From Gallibacter pasteurianus_A (GTDB lineage: Bacteria; Bacillota; Clostridia; Peptostreptococcales; Anaerovoracaceae), in NCBI GenBank assembly GCA_963596005.1, contig CAVBJF010000002.1:265845-329844 (forward strand): a stretch of DNA of 64,000 bases, in the 5' to 3' direction. Positions 28,199 through 35,937 of this stretch are shown here, piece by piece; within the stretch, counting starts at the first letter, position 1, and each line of letters opens with the position of its first letter. Below the pieces are notes generated by a model. The model worked only from the letters and a program-made list of their open reading frames with translations. It did no database searches and was not told the DNA's origin. A program made the position numbers and the translations under genes.

Positions 28199-29347
28199 CT
28201 ACCAGATGTCATCTGCCCATCCACCTTGCGAAGACGGTATAAATTCCTTGCCGTGATTTAAGGTAAAAGCAAATATTATCTCGTCACCAGCTTTTGCTTC
28301 TATATTAGAAGTGCCTGTACCCATATATTCTCCGTTATACAGATACACAAAACCTGAGTTATAATAAAAGTCAAATTCTCCAAGGCTGTTTAGCTCATGT
28401 CCCATGCTCGATATCCCGGCGTCATCAAGCTTGGTTTGAAGCTTATTCGGTATCTTATATCCGCTTGTAATACCGTTTTTTCTTATTTCCTTAAAATACA
28501 TTCCGAGATCCTGACTCGTTGTCGTCACTGACGAATACCCTTTTGCCTCAAGTGCCCTTGATATCACATGCGCTAAATTATCTCCTTCGTATATAGTGAC
28601 CGCAATCTTAAATTTATATCCAAGCCCTATAGTACGCAGATCGAGCGTCACATCACACTCTCCTACTTTTTTTTGTGAGGCACTCGTGTCGGCTGTAATG
28701 GTAAAATATTTTGTATTTGTATTACCTTCACTGTCTTTTATAGTAATCTTTATTTCATTTTGACCGTTTTTTAACGTGCTTCTATATGTCCTTTTGTAAT
28801 TGTTTTCACCGGAGCTATATACCTTTGTGCCGTTTACATTAACTTCAAAATTGAAAGCACTTATTTGATTTCCTTTGTAATCTTCACCTTGTAAATTAAA
28901 AGTCAAGCGTGAGCCGTTTATCTTCTGTCCGTTTTTTAAATTTGTAATTATCTTTGGTATTTTTTCAATTTCACCTTTAGCATTATCTGCTTTGCCATCG
29001 GCTTCTGATTTTTGGGTATTTATAACCTCCTTTGCTTGATTATATGATCGTGCTATTTTACTCTTTATATTATTTTCGTCACTTAGCTCTTCCTTTATTT
29101 TTTCCTTTGTCTTTTGCTGCTGCTTTTTATATTCCTCTTCCTCTTTTTTATCAAGTGCATAGCCGGTGCCTTTGAGCAAGATGTGAGATCTGTTCTGATT
29201 TATCCCGGAAATAGGATTTTCTCCGATATCCTCATCCCATGCACGCACTACGCATGTCAAAACGCCTATACAAAAAACAACGATTAATATTATTGCTATA
29301 GGTATCTTATTTTTCTTTATAAAATTCATTATTTTGTTACTTGTCAT
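28199..29347 (-). CDS. Membrane-anchored DUF4430 (transcobalamin C-terminal-like) protein
   Basis: This 382-residue protein has one N-terminal membrane helix (15-34) and faces outwards. A charged coiled-coil stretch (about 66-125) leads to an Ig-like module (about 130-222; NFEVNVNGTKVYSSG) and a C-terminal DUF4430 domain (about 230-365), with the CDVTLDLRT start strand and the FDFYYNSGFVYLYNGEYMG segment. DUF4430 is structurally related to the C-terminal beta domain of transcobalamin and intrinsic factor, which covers one face of bound cobalamin. The start has an AAGGAA site and overlaps the barrel gene by 11 bases. With that neighbour and the riboswitch upstream, corrinoid binding is a strong but untested inference. 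Confidence 0.72.
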   Translation of the reverse strand: MTSNKIMNFIKKNKIPIAIILIVVFCIGVLTCVVRAWDEDIGENPISGINQNRSHILLKGTGYALDKKEEEEYKKQQQKTKEKIKEELSDENNIKSKIARSYNQAKEVINTQKSEADGKADNAKGEIEKIPKIITNLKNGQKINGSRLTFNLQGEDYKGNQISAFNFEVNVNGTKVYSSGENNYKRTYRSTLKNGQNEIKITIKDSEGNTNTKYFTITADTSASQKKVGECDVTLDLRTIGLGYKFKIAVTIYEGDNLAHVISRALEAKGYSSVTTTSQDLGMYFKEIRKNGITSGYKIPNKLQTKLDDAGISSMGHELNSLGEFDFYYNSGFVYLYNGEYMGTGTSNIEAKAGDEIIFAFTLNHGKEFIPSSQGGWADDIW

Positions 29348-30248
29348 ATAGCCGTTTTCCTTCTTTTGACAGTTCTATCGCTTCTAATGCAAGCAGTGCT
29401 TTTTCTGTCGACATTTGATTTATATTTTCATCGTTATTTAAATGCAAAAAACCATCATCATCTTTAAAAGCCAATATCCCATCTAGTAATGTTTTCCCTC
29501 TTTTTTCAAATCTCTCATCCTCTAAGATATTGATTTTTAACGAGTTTAATGCAAATATTATTTCTGCTGTCGATTCGCAATTTCCAAACGAACCGTCATC
29601 TTCCTGAATCCTTGAAACCTCCTCAAGCTTTGAGTCTATCTGCTCTTTCACATCACTTCGATCCGTGTAATCGGAAAGCGCCATAAGCTCCATTGCAATG
29701 TAATCGCTATTTGTCTGTTCTGCCTTGTTTGACTCAAGATCCTGCAAAATAAGACTTATATACTTTTCTTCATTTTTTAGTTTTATATCCGCAATGTTTG
29801 ATGCTATCAATGCATAGCTTACGGCATTTATACCTTGCTTTGTTACATTTTCATAGTCATCAAGTGGCTCTATGATGTTATAACCAACTATGTTTTTCGG
29901 ATCCTTTCCTATGGTGCAAACTCCCATCACGGCTCTTGCATACTCTGTATAATATTCTTCTGATAAAATGCCTTTTTGTGATTTTACCTTTGCTATTATA
30001 TCGTCATAATATTTAGCCGCGAAATCCTGTTTTTTTTCTTCTTCAATATCGCTTTTCATAACGCCTATAACGGCCCACTCTCCGCCCACTGAATTACTTG
30101 TAGGATATTTGATATCCTCATACAGCTCGTTTGCCGTCTTATCAATTTGATTGTTTATGTTAACCTCAGCATTGCATGATACTGAAATTAACATAATAAA
30201 TATCATTAAAATAGATATTATTTGCTTTTTTTGTCTTTTTTTCTGCAT
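29337..30248 (-). CDS. Secreted alpha/alpha-barrel protein (prenyltransferase/squalene-oxidase repeat fold; transcobalamin N-terminal-like)
   Basis: This 303-residue protein opens with a basic and hydrophobic export signal ending SVSC25, a weak lipobox, so it is either a lipoprotein or a secreted protein. The rest is helical with pairs of repeats typical of alpha6/alpha6 barrels: QEDDGSFGNCESTAEIIFAL at about 215-234 and DDDGFLHLNND...STEKALLALEAIEL at 263-293. Terpene cyclases share this fold but their catalytic DxDD or DxxDD motifs are not seen, so a binding rather than catalytic role fits. The N-terminal half of transcobalamin has the same fold. It overlaps both neighbours (31 and 11 bases). 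Corrinoid binding together with the DUF4430 protein is inferred. Confidence 0.7.
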   Translation of the reverse strand: MQKKRQKKQIISILMIFIMLISVSCNAEVNINNQIDKTANELYEDIKYPTSNSVGGEWAVIGVMKSDIEEEKKQDFAAKYYDDIIAKVKSQKGILSEEYYTEYARAVMGVCTIGKDPKNIVGYNIIEPLDDYENVTKQGINAVSYALIASNIADIKLKNEEKYISLILQDLESNKAEQTNSDYIAMELMALSDYTDRSDVKEQIDSKLEEVSRIQEDDGSFGNCESTAEIIFALNSLKINILEDERFEKRGKTLLDGILAFKDDDGFLHLNNDENINQMSTEKALLALEAIELSKEGKRLYDK

Positions 30249-32269
30249 TTCTTAATTTCCTTCAGCTGACCAAACACCCGCTGCCTTTCTTCCTCAGTGC
30301 ATTTTTCTTTGCTGTATGACGCCTTATTTCCTATATCCATAAGCTCACCGTTTAAATGATCTTTATAATTTTCGCCAATGTACTGATACATCATAGCTAT
30401 TGCAATATCCGGTTCTGCCTTTTTAAATAATTTTGTCTGCCTATGCCTTCCTATCGCCTCCCTGATCACCTTTCGCAGAATAAAAATCATAAGGGCTGAC
30501 AAAAGCAATAAAGATAATATCTTAATTATCGCCTGAAAAACGCTGCTTTCATCATCGTTTTCCGTATCGTTTGATATATCATTTTGCATGCCTGTATTAC
30601 CGCCACTTTCCTGAAAGCTCCTATCGAGTATCGAATTTTCAAACCCTATACTCATATCTGCAGTCGGCATCACATCATAATAAGTCGGGCTTATCTCAAT
30701 CGGCACAAAGCCTATACCGTCAATATATATTTCAACCCAGGCATGAATGTTTTTCTGATAGATATCTATTTCTTCGCCATCCTCTTTGCCATTCACATCG
30801 CTTGGTGTTACCAAGTACCCTTCTACATACCGTGCCGGGATACCGTAATACCTAAACATCAATGTAGCCGCCGTAGCAAAATGAGTATCATAGCCTTTTT
30901 TACTCTCAAAGAATGCTTCCATAATATCTTCATCCGTTGACTTTTTAAGCCCCGGCTTGTCTGTATATACATAATTATTATTCAGGTAATCCTTTACTCT
31001 TTGTATCGCTTCCTTGTATTGCACATGTCCCTCGCTTTGATCTCCACGCTCTCCGACATATACTTGCATCAATTGCATCTGCGATGCATCTAAGTATGTA
31101 TAATTTTCATATATAAACTGGTTGTAGTAGCTTTCATTTTGAAAATAATTTAAATTTTTCCCTTCCGCGTTTGCAGAAAGAAGCTCACCTGCTAGCTTTG
31201 TCCAATCCTTTGTAACGTTCTCATACGCCTTATATGAATATTTTTTTATTTTGGCTAAATTATACTTTGTAAAAAAGCTTCCATATCTATTTATCCATTC
31301 ATCGCTCGTTTTCTTGTATTCGTATGGTATATACGGATATTTTTTATATGCTCTTTTAACATCTATGCTGTATGTTATCTCGCTATCCTTTCCTATAAGC
31401 TCGCCTGCATTACCAAGCTGACCTATCGCATTAAAATCGCTTTTTAAAAGCCAATAGATTAGGTTTTTACTGGTTAAATATGTTTCATTCGGAAGCTGAG
31501 TCCATTTGTCCGAGGAATAGCTCTCTCCTATAAACCCTCTCAAATAAGTTGCCTCAGGTTTTGAACTTGTCAGCTTAAGCGCAAGAGCGTCTTCCTCAAC
31601 AGTTCTGTCTTTACCTGTTATCCGGCCACTGCCGAGCGGTGATTTACCATATTTTATATCTTGTCTTAGGTCGGTTATTTTTTGCGCTATATTTTTGGCA
31701 AATGTCGGTGTTTCTAAAAACTGGAATGTCGTACTAAAAGAAGTCACAGAAATCATAATTATTAAAATTAGCCCAAGCACTGCGAAAATAGCTGCGGAAA
31801 ACCTACTTTTTAATTTAATATATGCATAATCTATAATAAGGATTGTCAGAAAGAAAAGTGTTTTATTTATACTTATCGTTGCCTTTGTTGTCAAAAGCGT
31901 CAATATCAGCAGAACAGGAAATATCAGTAACAACCTTTTTTTGTTTTTATCAATTATAAAATATACCGCTATCGCTGCTATTGCAGATAAAAGAAGTATA
32001 AAAAGCTCGCTTCCTTCCGCCGTCCCTTTTAATGTCTTAAGGACAATATCGTCATTTATTAGGTAGCTTTTTGATATATCGTTGAAAAATGATGCAAAGC
32101 CAGAAATAATTCCGCCTCTGTAAAAATTTGATATCTCAAATCCTATACCAAAAATACTTGCAAAGCAAAGTATGAACAAAAAGCCTGTGAAAAGCGCAAG
32201 TAAAACCTCTGTCGCTCGCTGTTTTTTATTATTTAAAAGATTTCGGTCTGCAAAGTCTAACCTCGCCAT
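30218..32269 (-). CDS. Transglutaminase-fold membrane protein (TgpA-like), catalytic Cys replaced
   Basis: The 683-residue protein has about six N-terminal membrane helices (30-190), an extracytoplasmic region containing a transglutaminase-like domain (about 400-530), and one more helix near 590-610 before a basic tail. The core reads GYDTHFATAATLMFRYYGIPARYVEGY, NIHAWVE and GFVPIEISP in pieces along the chain. In the usual triad Cys-His-Asp, position 461 is Asp instead of Cys, His509 is present and position 525 is Glu. Protease or cross-linking activity is therefore doubtful. MoxR, DUF58 and TgpA-like genes often form a trio whose job is poorly known; here they are part of the riboswitch-led operon. 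Overlaps: 41 bases with DUF58, 31 with the barrel gene. Confidence 0.85.
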   Translation of the reverse strand: MARLDFADRNLLNNKKQRATEVLLALFTGFLFILCFASIFGIGFEISNFYRGGIISGFASFFNDISKSYLINDDIVLKTLKGTAEGSELFILLLSAIAAIAVYFIIDKNKKRLLLIFPVLLILTLLTTKATISINKTLFFLTILIIDYAYIKLKSRFSAAIFAVLGLILIIMISVTSFSTTFQFLETPTFAKNIAQKITDLRQDIKYGKSPLGSGRITGKDRTVEEDALALKLTSSKPEATYLRGFIGESYSSDKWTQLPNETYLTSKNLIYWLLKSDFNAIGQLGNAGELIGKDSEITYSIDVKRAYKKYPYIPYEYKKTSDEWINRYGSFFTKYNLAKIKKYSYKAYENVTKDWTKLAGELLSANAEGKNLNYFQNESYYNQFIYENYTYLDASQMQLMQVYVGERGDQSEGHVQYKEAIQRVKDYLNNNYVYTDKPGLKKSTDEDIMEAFFESKKGYDTHFATAATLMFRYYGIPARYVEGYLVTPSDVNGKEDGEEIDIYQKNIHAWVEIYIDGIGFVPIEISPTYYDVMPTADMSIGFENSILDRSFQESGGNTGMQNDISNDTENDDESSVFQAIIKILSLLLLSALMIFILRKVIREAIGRHRQTKLFKKAEPDIAIAMMYQYIGENYKDHLNGELMDIGNKASYSKEKCTEEERQRVFGQLKEIKKCRKKDKKSK

Positions 32270-33221
32270 ATCCTGTGAGCCTCTCTAAATCCTGATCGTA
32301 TTCCGAAACAAAAAAAATCGTCGAAAAATTTTCTCTTATATCTCTATTTATAAATTCTTTTGCGGTAGATATTTGCTCTTCCATAAAAAAAGGTGCCTCT
32401 AAAAAGCTAAACAGCTTCTCAAAAATATCATCCGTCTTGCTTATCTTGTGTATTTCAAATTTCTTGTTGCCGTAATCATACCAAGCTATATGATGGGCTA
32501 TTTCGTTTTTTATAAGCATAGTGGAAAGTGAAATAGCAAACTCCGTCGCATATGCTCTGTAGTTTTCGTCAAAAAATATCTCATCGTAAATCTTTTTATC
32601 AACGAGCAAAAGCGGTTTACTCTCTATTGGAAAGCTGAATTCCTTTACAAGCAGTTCTCCTGTTTTTGCAGAGAGTTTCCAGTGAATTTTTTTTGCAGTG
32701 TCCTGCTCATTATAAGTTCGTGTGTCAAAAATCTCGCTCGCATCGTCTCCCTTTTTATCAGTTGCATATTTAAAGCTTTCCTTTTCATACGAAAACATAT
32801 CATCCTTTGAAATATCAAACTCAAAAATTTGTGGCAAAAAATATTGTTTTATTTCTCTTTTGATTTTAAGTTCCTTTTTTATTATCGCAAAGATATCGCT
32901 TATAATGACTTTGCTTATTGAAATAGTCACGCAACCACAAAGCTCCTCGGATATCGCACATTTTACTTCTTTTTTCCCTTTTGAAAAAACAGAGCAAAAA
33001 ACATCATTCTTATTTTCACTACCTGTAATGCTGTTTCTTACAAAAAACTCGGCTCTCAGCAAAATTATAGGAAAAATGCTGTTGTTTAAAACAACAAACC
33101 TGCAATCCTTTTCATTTTCTTTTTGGAAATACAGTTCCGTTTTTTTTGCACTGCAGCTAATACAGACATATGAAAGGAGAATATATAAAATTACAGAGAT
33201 AATTAAAATATTTACAAGCAT
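32229..33221 (-). CDS. DUF58 domain-containing membrane protein
   Basis: This 330-residue protein begins with a hydrophobic helix (about 3-22) and then has the DUF58 region. The family signature RTYNEQDTAKKIHWKLSAKT, followed by GELLVKEF, lies near residues 170-197 and continues into a von Willebrand A-like fold (LLVDKKIYDEIFFDENY). The hydrophobic start is shorter than in many homologues, which usually have two helices. DUF58 proteins act with MoxR ATPases, probably in assembling or activating a membrane complex, though the client is unknown. The gene follows moxR by 23 bases and overlaps the transglutaminase-fold gene by 41. Confidence 0.86.
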   Translation of the reverse strand: MLVNILIISVILYILLSYVCISCSAKKTELYFQKENEKDCRFVVLNNSIFPIILLRAEFFVRNSITGSENKNDVFCSVFSKGKKEVKCAISEELCGCVTISISKVIISDIFAIIKKELKIKREIKQYFLPQIFEFDISKDDMFSYEKESFKYATDKKGDDASEIFDTRTYNEQDTAKKIHWKLSAKTGELLVKEFSFPIESKPLLLVDKKIYDEIFFDENYRAYATEFAISLSTMLIKNEIAHHIAWYDYGNKKFEIHKISKTDDIFEKLFSFLEAPFFMEEQISTAKEFINRDIRENFSTIFFVSEYDQDLERLTGYGEVRLCRPKSFK

Positions 33222-33244
33222 TTAAACATCACCGTCTGTCCATT

Positions 33245-34192
33245 CTAAAAATTAGTTTCTGTATCTACTTTCGGAGCAGTCGTATCATTTAATATTTCCT
33301 CCAAAATTTGCTCTTTTGTCTTATCTGAAGCCTTAGCACTAGGTTTTAAAAATATCCTGTGGATACAGACATCCTTAAATATATAATCAACATCCTCCGG
33401 CACCGCATAATCTCTGCCACTTATAAAAGCAACAGCCCTCGCCATACTTGCAAGTGCAATAGCGCCTCTCGGACTTATCCCGAGCTTTATATATTCGTTT
33501 TTCCTAGTTGTTTCTACAAGCATAGTAATATACTTATATATCTTTTCATCCATATAAACCTGCTTTGAGCTGTTTATCATAGACTGCAGATCCTCTCTAC
33601 TAATTACAGGCTTTATATTTTCAATAGGATCGCTTTTCTCTCTGCTTTTTAATATCGCAACCTGTTCATTAAATGTCGGATAACCCATAGACAGCTGTAT
33701 CATAAATCTGTCAAGCTGTGCCTCAGGTAGCATCTGTGTACCCGCTGCACCTATAGGATTTTGTGTCGCAATAACTATAAAGGGCTGTGGCATCTCATGC
33801 ACTATGCCATCGACCGTAACCTTGCTTTCCTGCATAACCTCGAGAAGTGCTGATTGAGTCTTACTTGATGTCCTGTTAATTTCATCTGCTAAGAAAAAAT
33901 TGCATATAATGCTTCCTTCGTTATACTTAAAATCTCCGCTTTTTTTATCATAGATTGTAAAGCCTGTTATATCTGACGGCACGACATCAGGTGTAAATTG
34001 TACCCTATTAAATGTAAGTCCCAAAGCTTTTGAAAATGCAAGGGCAAGCGTAGTTTTGCCAACGCCCGGTATGTCTTCGAGCAATATGTGCCCACCTGCC
34101 AAAATGGTTGCTATAATCTTTTCTGTAATCTCTTCCTTACCTATTATTGCAGTGCCTATCGTTTTTTTTATCTCTTTGATTTTATTGTCCAT
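33245..34192 (-). CDS. MoxR family AAA+ ATPase
   Basis: This 315-residue cytoplasmic ATPase has Walker A GVGKTT at 43-48, FTPDVVPSDITGF, Walker B FLADEINRTSSKTQSALLEVMQE, and sensor-1 in VIATQNPIGAAGT, all typical of the MoxR group. MoxR proteins act as chaperones that mature VWA-type partners, here most likely the DUF58 neighbour. It is the first gene after the cobalamin riboswitch; the riboswitch terminator ends about 25 bases before its AAGGAA site and ATG. Reduced expression when B12 is plentiful is therefore predicted for it and the five genes that follow. Confidence 0.93.
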   Translation of the reverse strand: MDNKIKEIKKTIGTAIIGKEEITEKIIATILAGGHILLEDIPGVGKTTLALAFSKALGLTFNRVQFTPDVVPSDITGFTIYDKKSGDFKYNEGSIICNFFLADEINRTSSKTQSALLEVMQESKVTVDGIVHEMPQPFIVIATQNPIGAAGTQMLPEAQLDRFMIQLSMGYPTFNEQVAILKSREKSDPIENIKPVISREDLQSMINSSKQVYMDEKIYKYITMLVETTRKNEYIKLGISPRGAIALASMARAVAFISGRDYAVPEDVDYIFKDVCIHRIFLKPSAKASDKTKEQILEEILNDTTAPKVDTETNF

Positions 34193-34223
34193 TTTTATTT
34201 TCCTTTTTCGCTCTCACAAAAAT

Positions 34224-34256
34224 AACGAACTTTTTTGTACACAAAAATAGTCCGTT
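34224..34256 (-). terminator. Riboswitch-controlled intrinsic terminator (expression platform)
   Basis: On the minus strand AACGGACT and AGTTCGTT pair (one G-T wobble), extended inwards by TTTTTGT/ACAAAAA around a two-base loop, and followed by ATTTTTG. The hairpin lies between the cobalamin aptamer and moxR, so it is the likely off-switch. Confidence 0.82.
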
Positions 34257-34292
34257 TTTCTATTTAAACTTCCATGATACTCGTCATCTTAA

Positions 34293-34445
34293 ATGCCAAG
34301 CAAGTCTCCTGACTTGTGCCTCAACGCTTATTTTCACCTTCTCGGAAAATCCAATGGCATACGAAAACAGCTCTTCACTTACAGTGGCGGTACCGTGTGG
34401 GATTTGCACCCAGCTTCCTTTATTAAGTAAAATAACACTTGGCAT
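34293..34445 (-). promoter_or_regulatory. Cobalamin riboswitch aptamer
   Basis: Read on the minus strand, the ends pair as P1 (ATGCCAAG at 34438-34445 with CTTGGCAT at 34293-34300). Inside are the GGTGCAAATCCC segment, the B12 box GCCACTG (34382-34388) and the 3' AAGTCAGGAGACTTGC element (34300-34316), which are the conserved parts of the AdoCbl/Cbl aptamer, in the right order. A terminator follows before moxR. A short helix, CTAATCTC with GAGGTTAG, forms upstream of the aptamer. The 331-base gap between the DUF4430 gene and moxR is filled by promoter, aptamer and terminator. Confidence 0.94.
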
Positions 34446-34508
34446 GATATTAAATTTTTCTTTATCTAACCTCTGCCATCTATATGAGCTGAGATTAGTC
34501 GCACAATG

Positions 34509-34537
34509 ATTATAACTTTTTTGCTAATTAAAGACAA
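34509..34537 (-). promoter_or_regulatory. Promoter of the riboswitch-led operon
   Basis: On the minus strand TTGTCT (34532-34537) and TATAAT (34509-34514) are 17 bases apart, about 65 bases before the aptamer. The -35 box overlaps the 3' end of the upstream DUF4430 gene. Confidence 0.65.
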
Positions 34538-35021
34538 TATCCTTTCCGCCATTTAAGGTGTAAACAAAAAGCACCTCATCGCCATTTTGCAAAATATATT
34601 TTGAACAACCGTACTCCGGTATTTTTTTATTAACAGCATACATCCATCCGCTCATGCTACCCTTATCGCCGGCATACAGATTATCTATTCCCTCGATAAA
34701 ATACGTATCATAACTTTTAGTATAATAATACTCTATCTGTATATCATTTTCGCTCGTAGCCTTTTTGATAAGATCGAGTGCCGTATCGCCCTGTTTCATC
34801 TCATACTTTCTCTCATCTAAAATAGTTTTTTCGTTTGACCTAATTTCAAGCGTTACACTTATGGTTTGCTTAGCTCCTCTCTCACCGATAAAGTGCTTGT
34901 ACAGGTTTGTCGCAGTCGGTAGAAGTATTAAAAGGGCCACTAATATGATAATTGTTATTTTCTTTCTTTTTCTTCTTTTTAATTTTTCTTCAAAATTTTC
35001 TGTATTATCTGTATATCCCAT
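34524..35021 (-). CDS. Small membrane-anchored DUF4430 protein
   Basis: This 165-residue protein has a basic cytoplasmic start, one membrane helix (about 21-38) and an outward DUF4430 domain (about 52-163). The hallmark SGWMYAVNKKIPEYGCSKY runs at 124-142 and is followed by LQNGDEVLFVYTLNGGKDI. It is simpler than the 382-residue DUF4430 protein at 28199 and is closer to the common form. It directly follows the ECF S component and overlaps it by 17 bases, so it probably presents a ligand to that transporter. Cobalamin or a precursor is the best guess because a cobalamin riboswitch and the second DUF4430 gene follow. Confidence 0.82.
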   Translation of the reverse strand: MGYTDNTENFEEKLKRRKRKKITIIILVALLILLPTATNLYKHFIGERGAKQTISVTLEIRSNEKTILDERKYEMKQGDTALDLIKKATSENDIQIEYYYTKSYDTYFIEGIDNLYAGDKGSMSGWMYAVNKKIPEYGCSKYILQNGDEVLFVYTLNGGKDIVFN

Positions 35022-35937
35022 ATTTAATTTTAATCCTATCCATTTTAGTGATAAAGTTTTCTGACATGATGAATACGCATAGGCCGGCTGTTATTCCATG
35101 CCAAATATCAAATGGCAAGCCGGAAATATAAAGTGCCTGTATCCCTTTAATGCTCATATCAGCTACACCCGCTGCGTTTGTCGAATTTATTACGGTGCTA
35201 AGGTTCATAAGACCGCCGTAAATTATTACCGTAAAAAAGAATGTCATAAGACTAAGTGTAATCGCATCCTCCGAAAGCTTTTTCCTCTGGAATATAAATC
35301 CAATCGCAAGACCTATAGCTCCGAATATATAAAATCTCAGTCCAAAATATGTACTTCCCCCGTTCGGAAACAAAATGAATGAAATATATCCTGCCAAAAG
35401 AGCAAAAATTGTTGAAATCAGTGGCGTCGCTATGTTCGTAAATAAAACAGCTCGCCTTGCCCTATCCTTATTAAATATAATACCGAATAAAAAACCTAAC
35501 AGTCCCCATGCAAACATCTGCCACGGAGTCCATGGTCCTTGTCCCATATAAAAATTGCATATCAATCTTGACAATGCACCTATTAAAAATCCTGCCTCTG
35601 CACCAAGTGAAACACCCGAAAGTATAACAAGCGCAGTACCAATTTGTATCGGAAAAATTATATGTAATGTCAAATGCGAAACTATCGTCAAAGCGCTCAT
35701 CATAACGATCAGGATCATCTCTCTTGCTTTTGTTTTACATTTTTCGAACACCATAAAAAAAGGTATCATTATGCTGAGCAAAATTAGAAAACTGACAGGC
35801 ATATACATTTTCTCGCCTAAAAGAAGATATCCTAAAATTACTATAATAGGAATAATTAAAAAAATCACAAACTCTGAAGTATGCAACCTCTTTTTAGACA
35901 TGTTTTGATATTGGGTTAAATCTGAATTTTTAACCAA
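35005..35937 (-). CDS. ECF transporter substrate-binding (S) component
   Basis: This 310-residue protein has about nine hydrophobic helices and the ECF S pattern LVILSGVSLGAEAGFLIGAL followed by SRLICNFYMGQGPWTPWQMF. The S component sets the substrate of the vitamin transporter; this family is not one I can name as BioY, RibU or ThiT. The start is TTG at 35937, supported by a perfect AAGGAGG 7 bases upstream; the first ATG (35901) has none. It overlaps the ATPase gene by 22 bases and DUF4430 by 17. Corrinoid or a corrinoid precursor is inferred from the neighbours; no direct evidence exists. Confidence 0.83.
   Translation of the reverse strand: MVKNSDLTQYQNMSKKRLHTSEFVIFLIIPIIVILGYLLLGEKMYMPVSFLILLSIMIPFFMVFEKCKTKAREMILIVMMSALTIVSHLTLHIIFPIQIGTALVILSGVSLGAEAGFLIGALSRLICNFYMGQGPWTPWQMFAWGLLGFLFGIIFNKDRARRAVLFTNIATPLISTIFALLAGYISFILFPNGGSTYFGLRFYIFGAIGLAIGFIFQRKKLSEDAITLSLMTFFFTVIIYGGLMNLSTVINSTNAAGVADMSIKGIQALYISGLPFDIWHGITAGLCVFIMSENFITKMDRIKIKYGIYR

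Noticed and set aside
29337..30248. Terpene cyclase or squalene-hopene cyclase
   Set aside because: The fold repeats fit, but no catalytic DxDD or DxxDD motif is present and the protein has an export signal.
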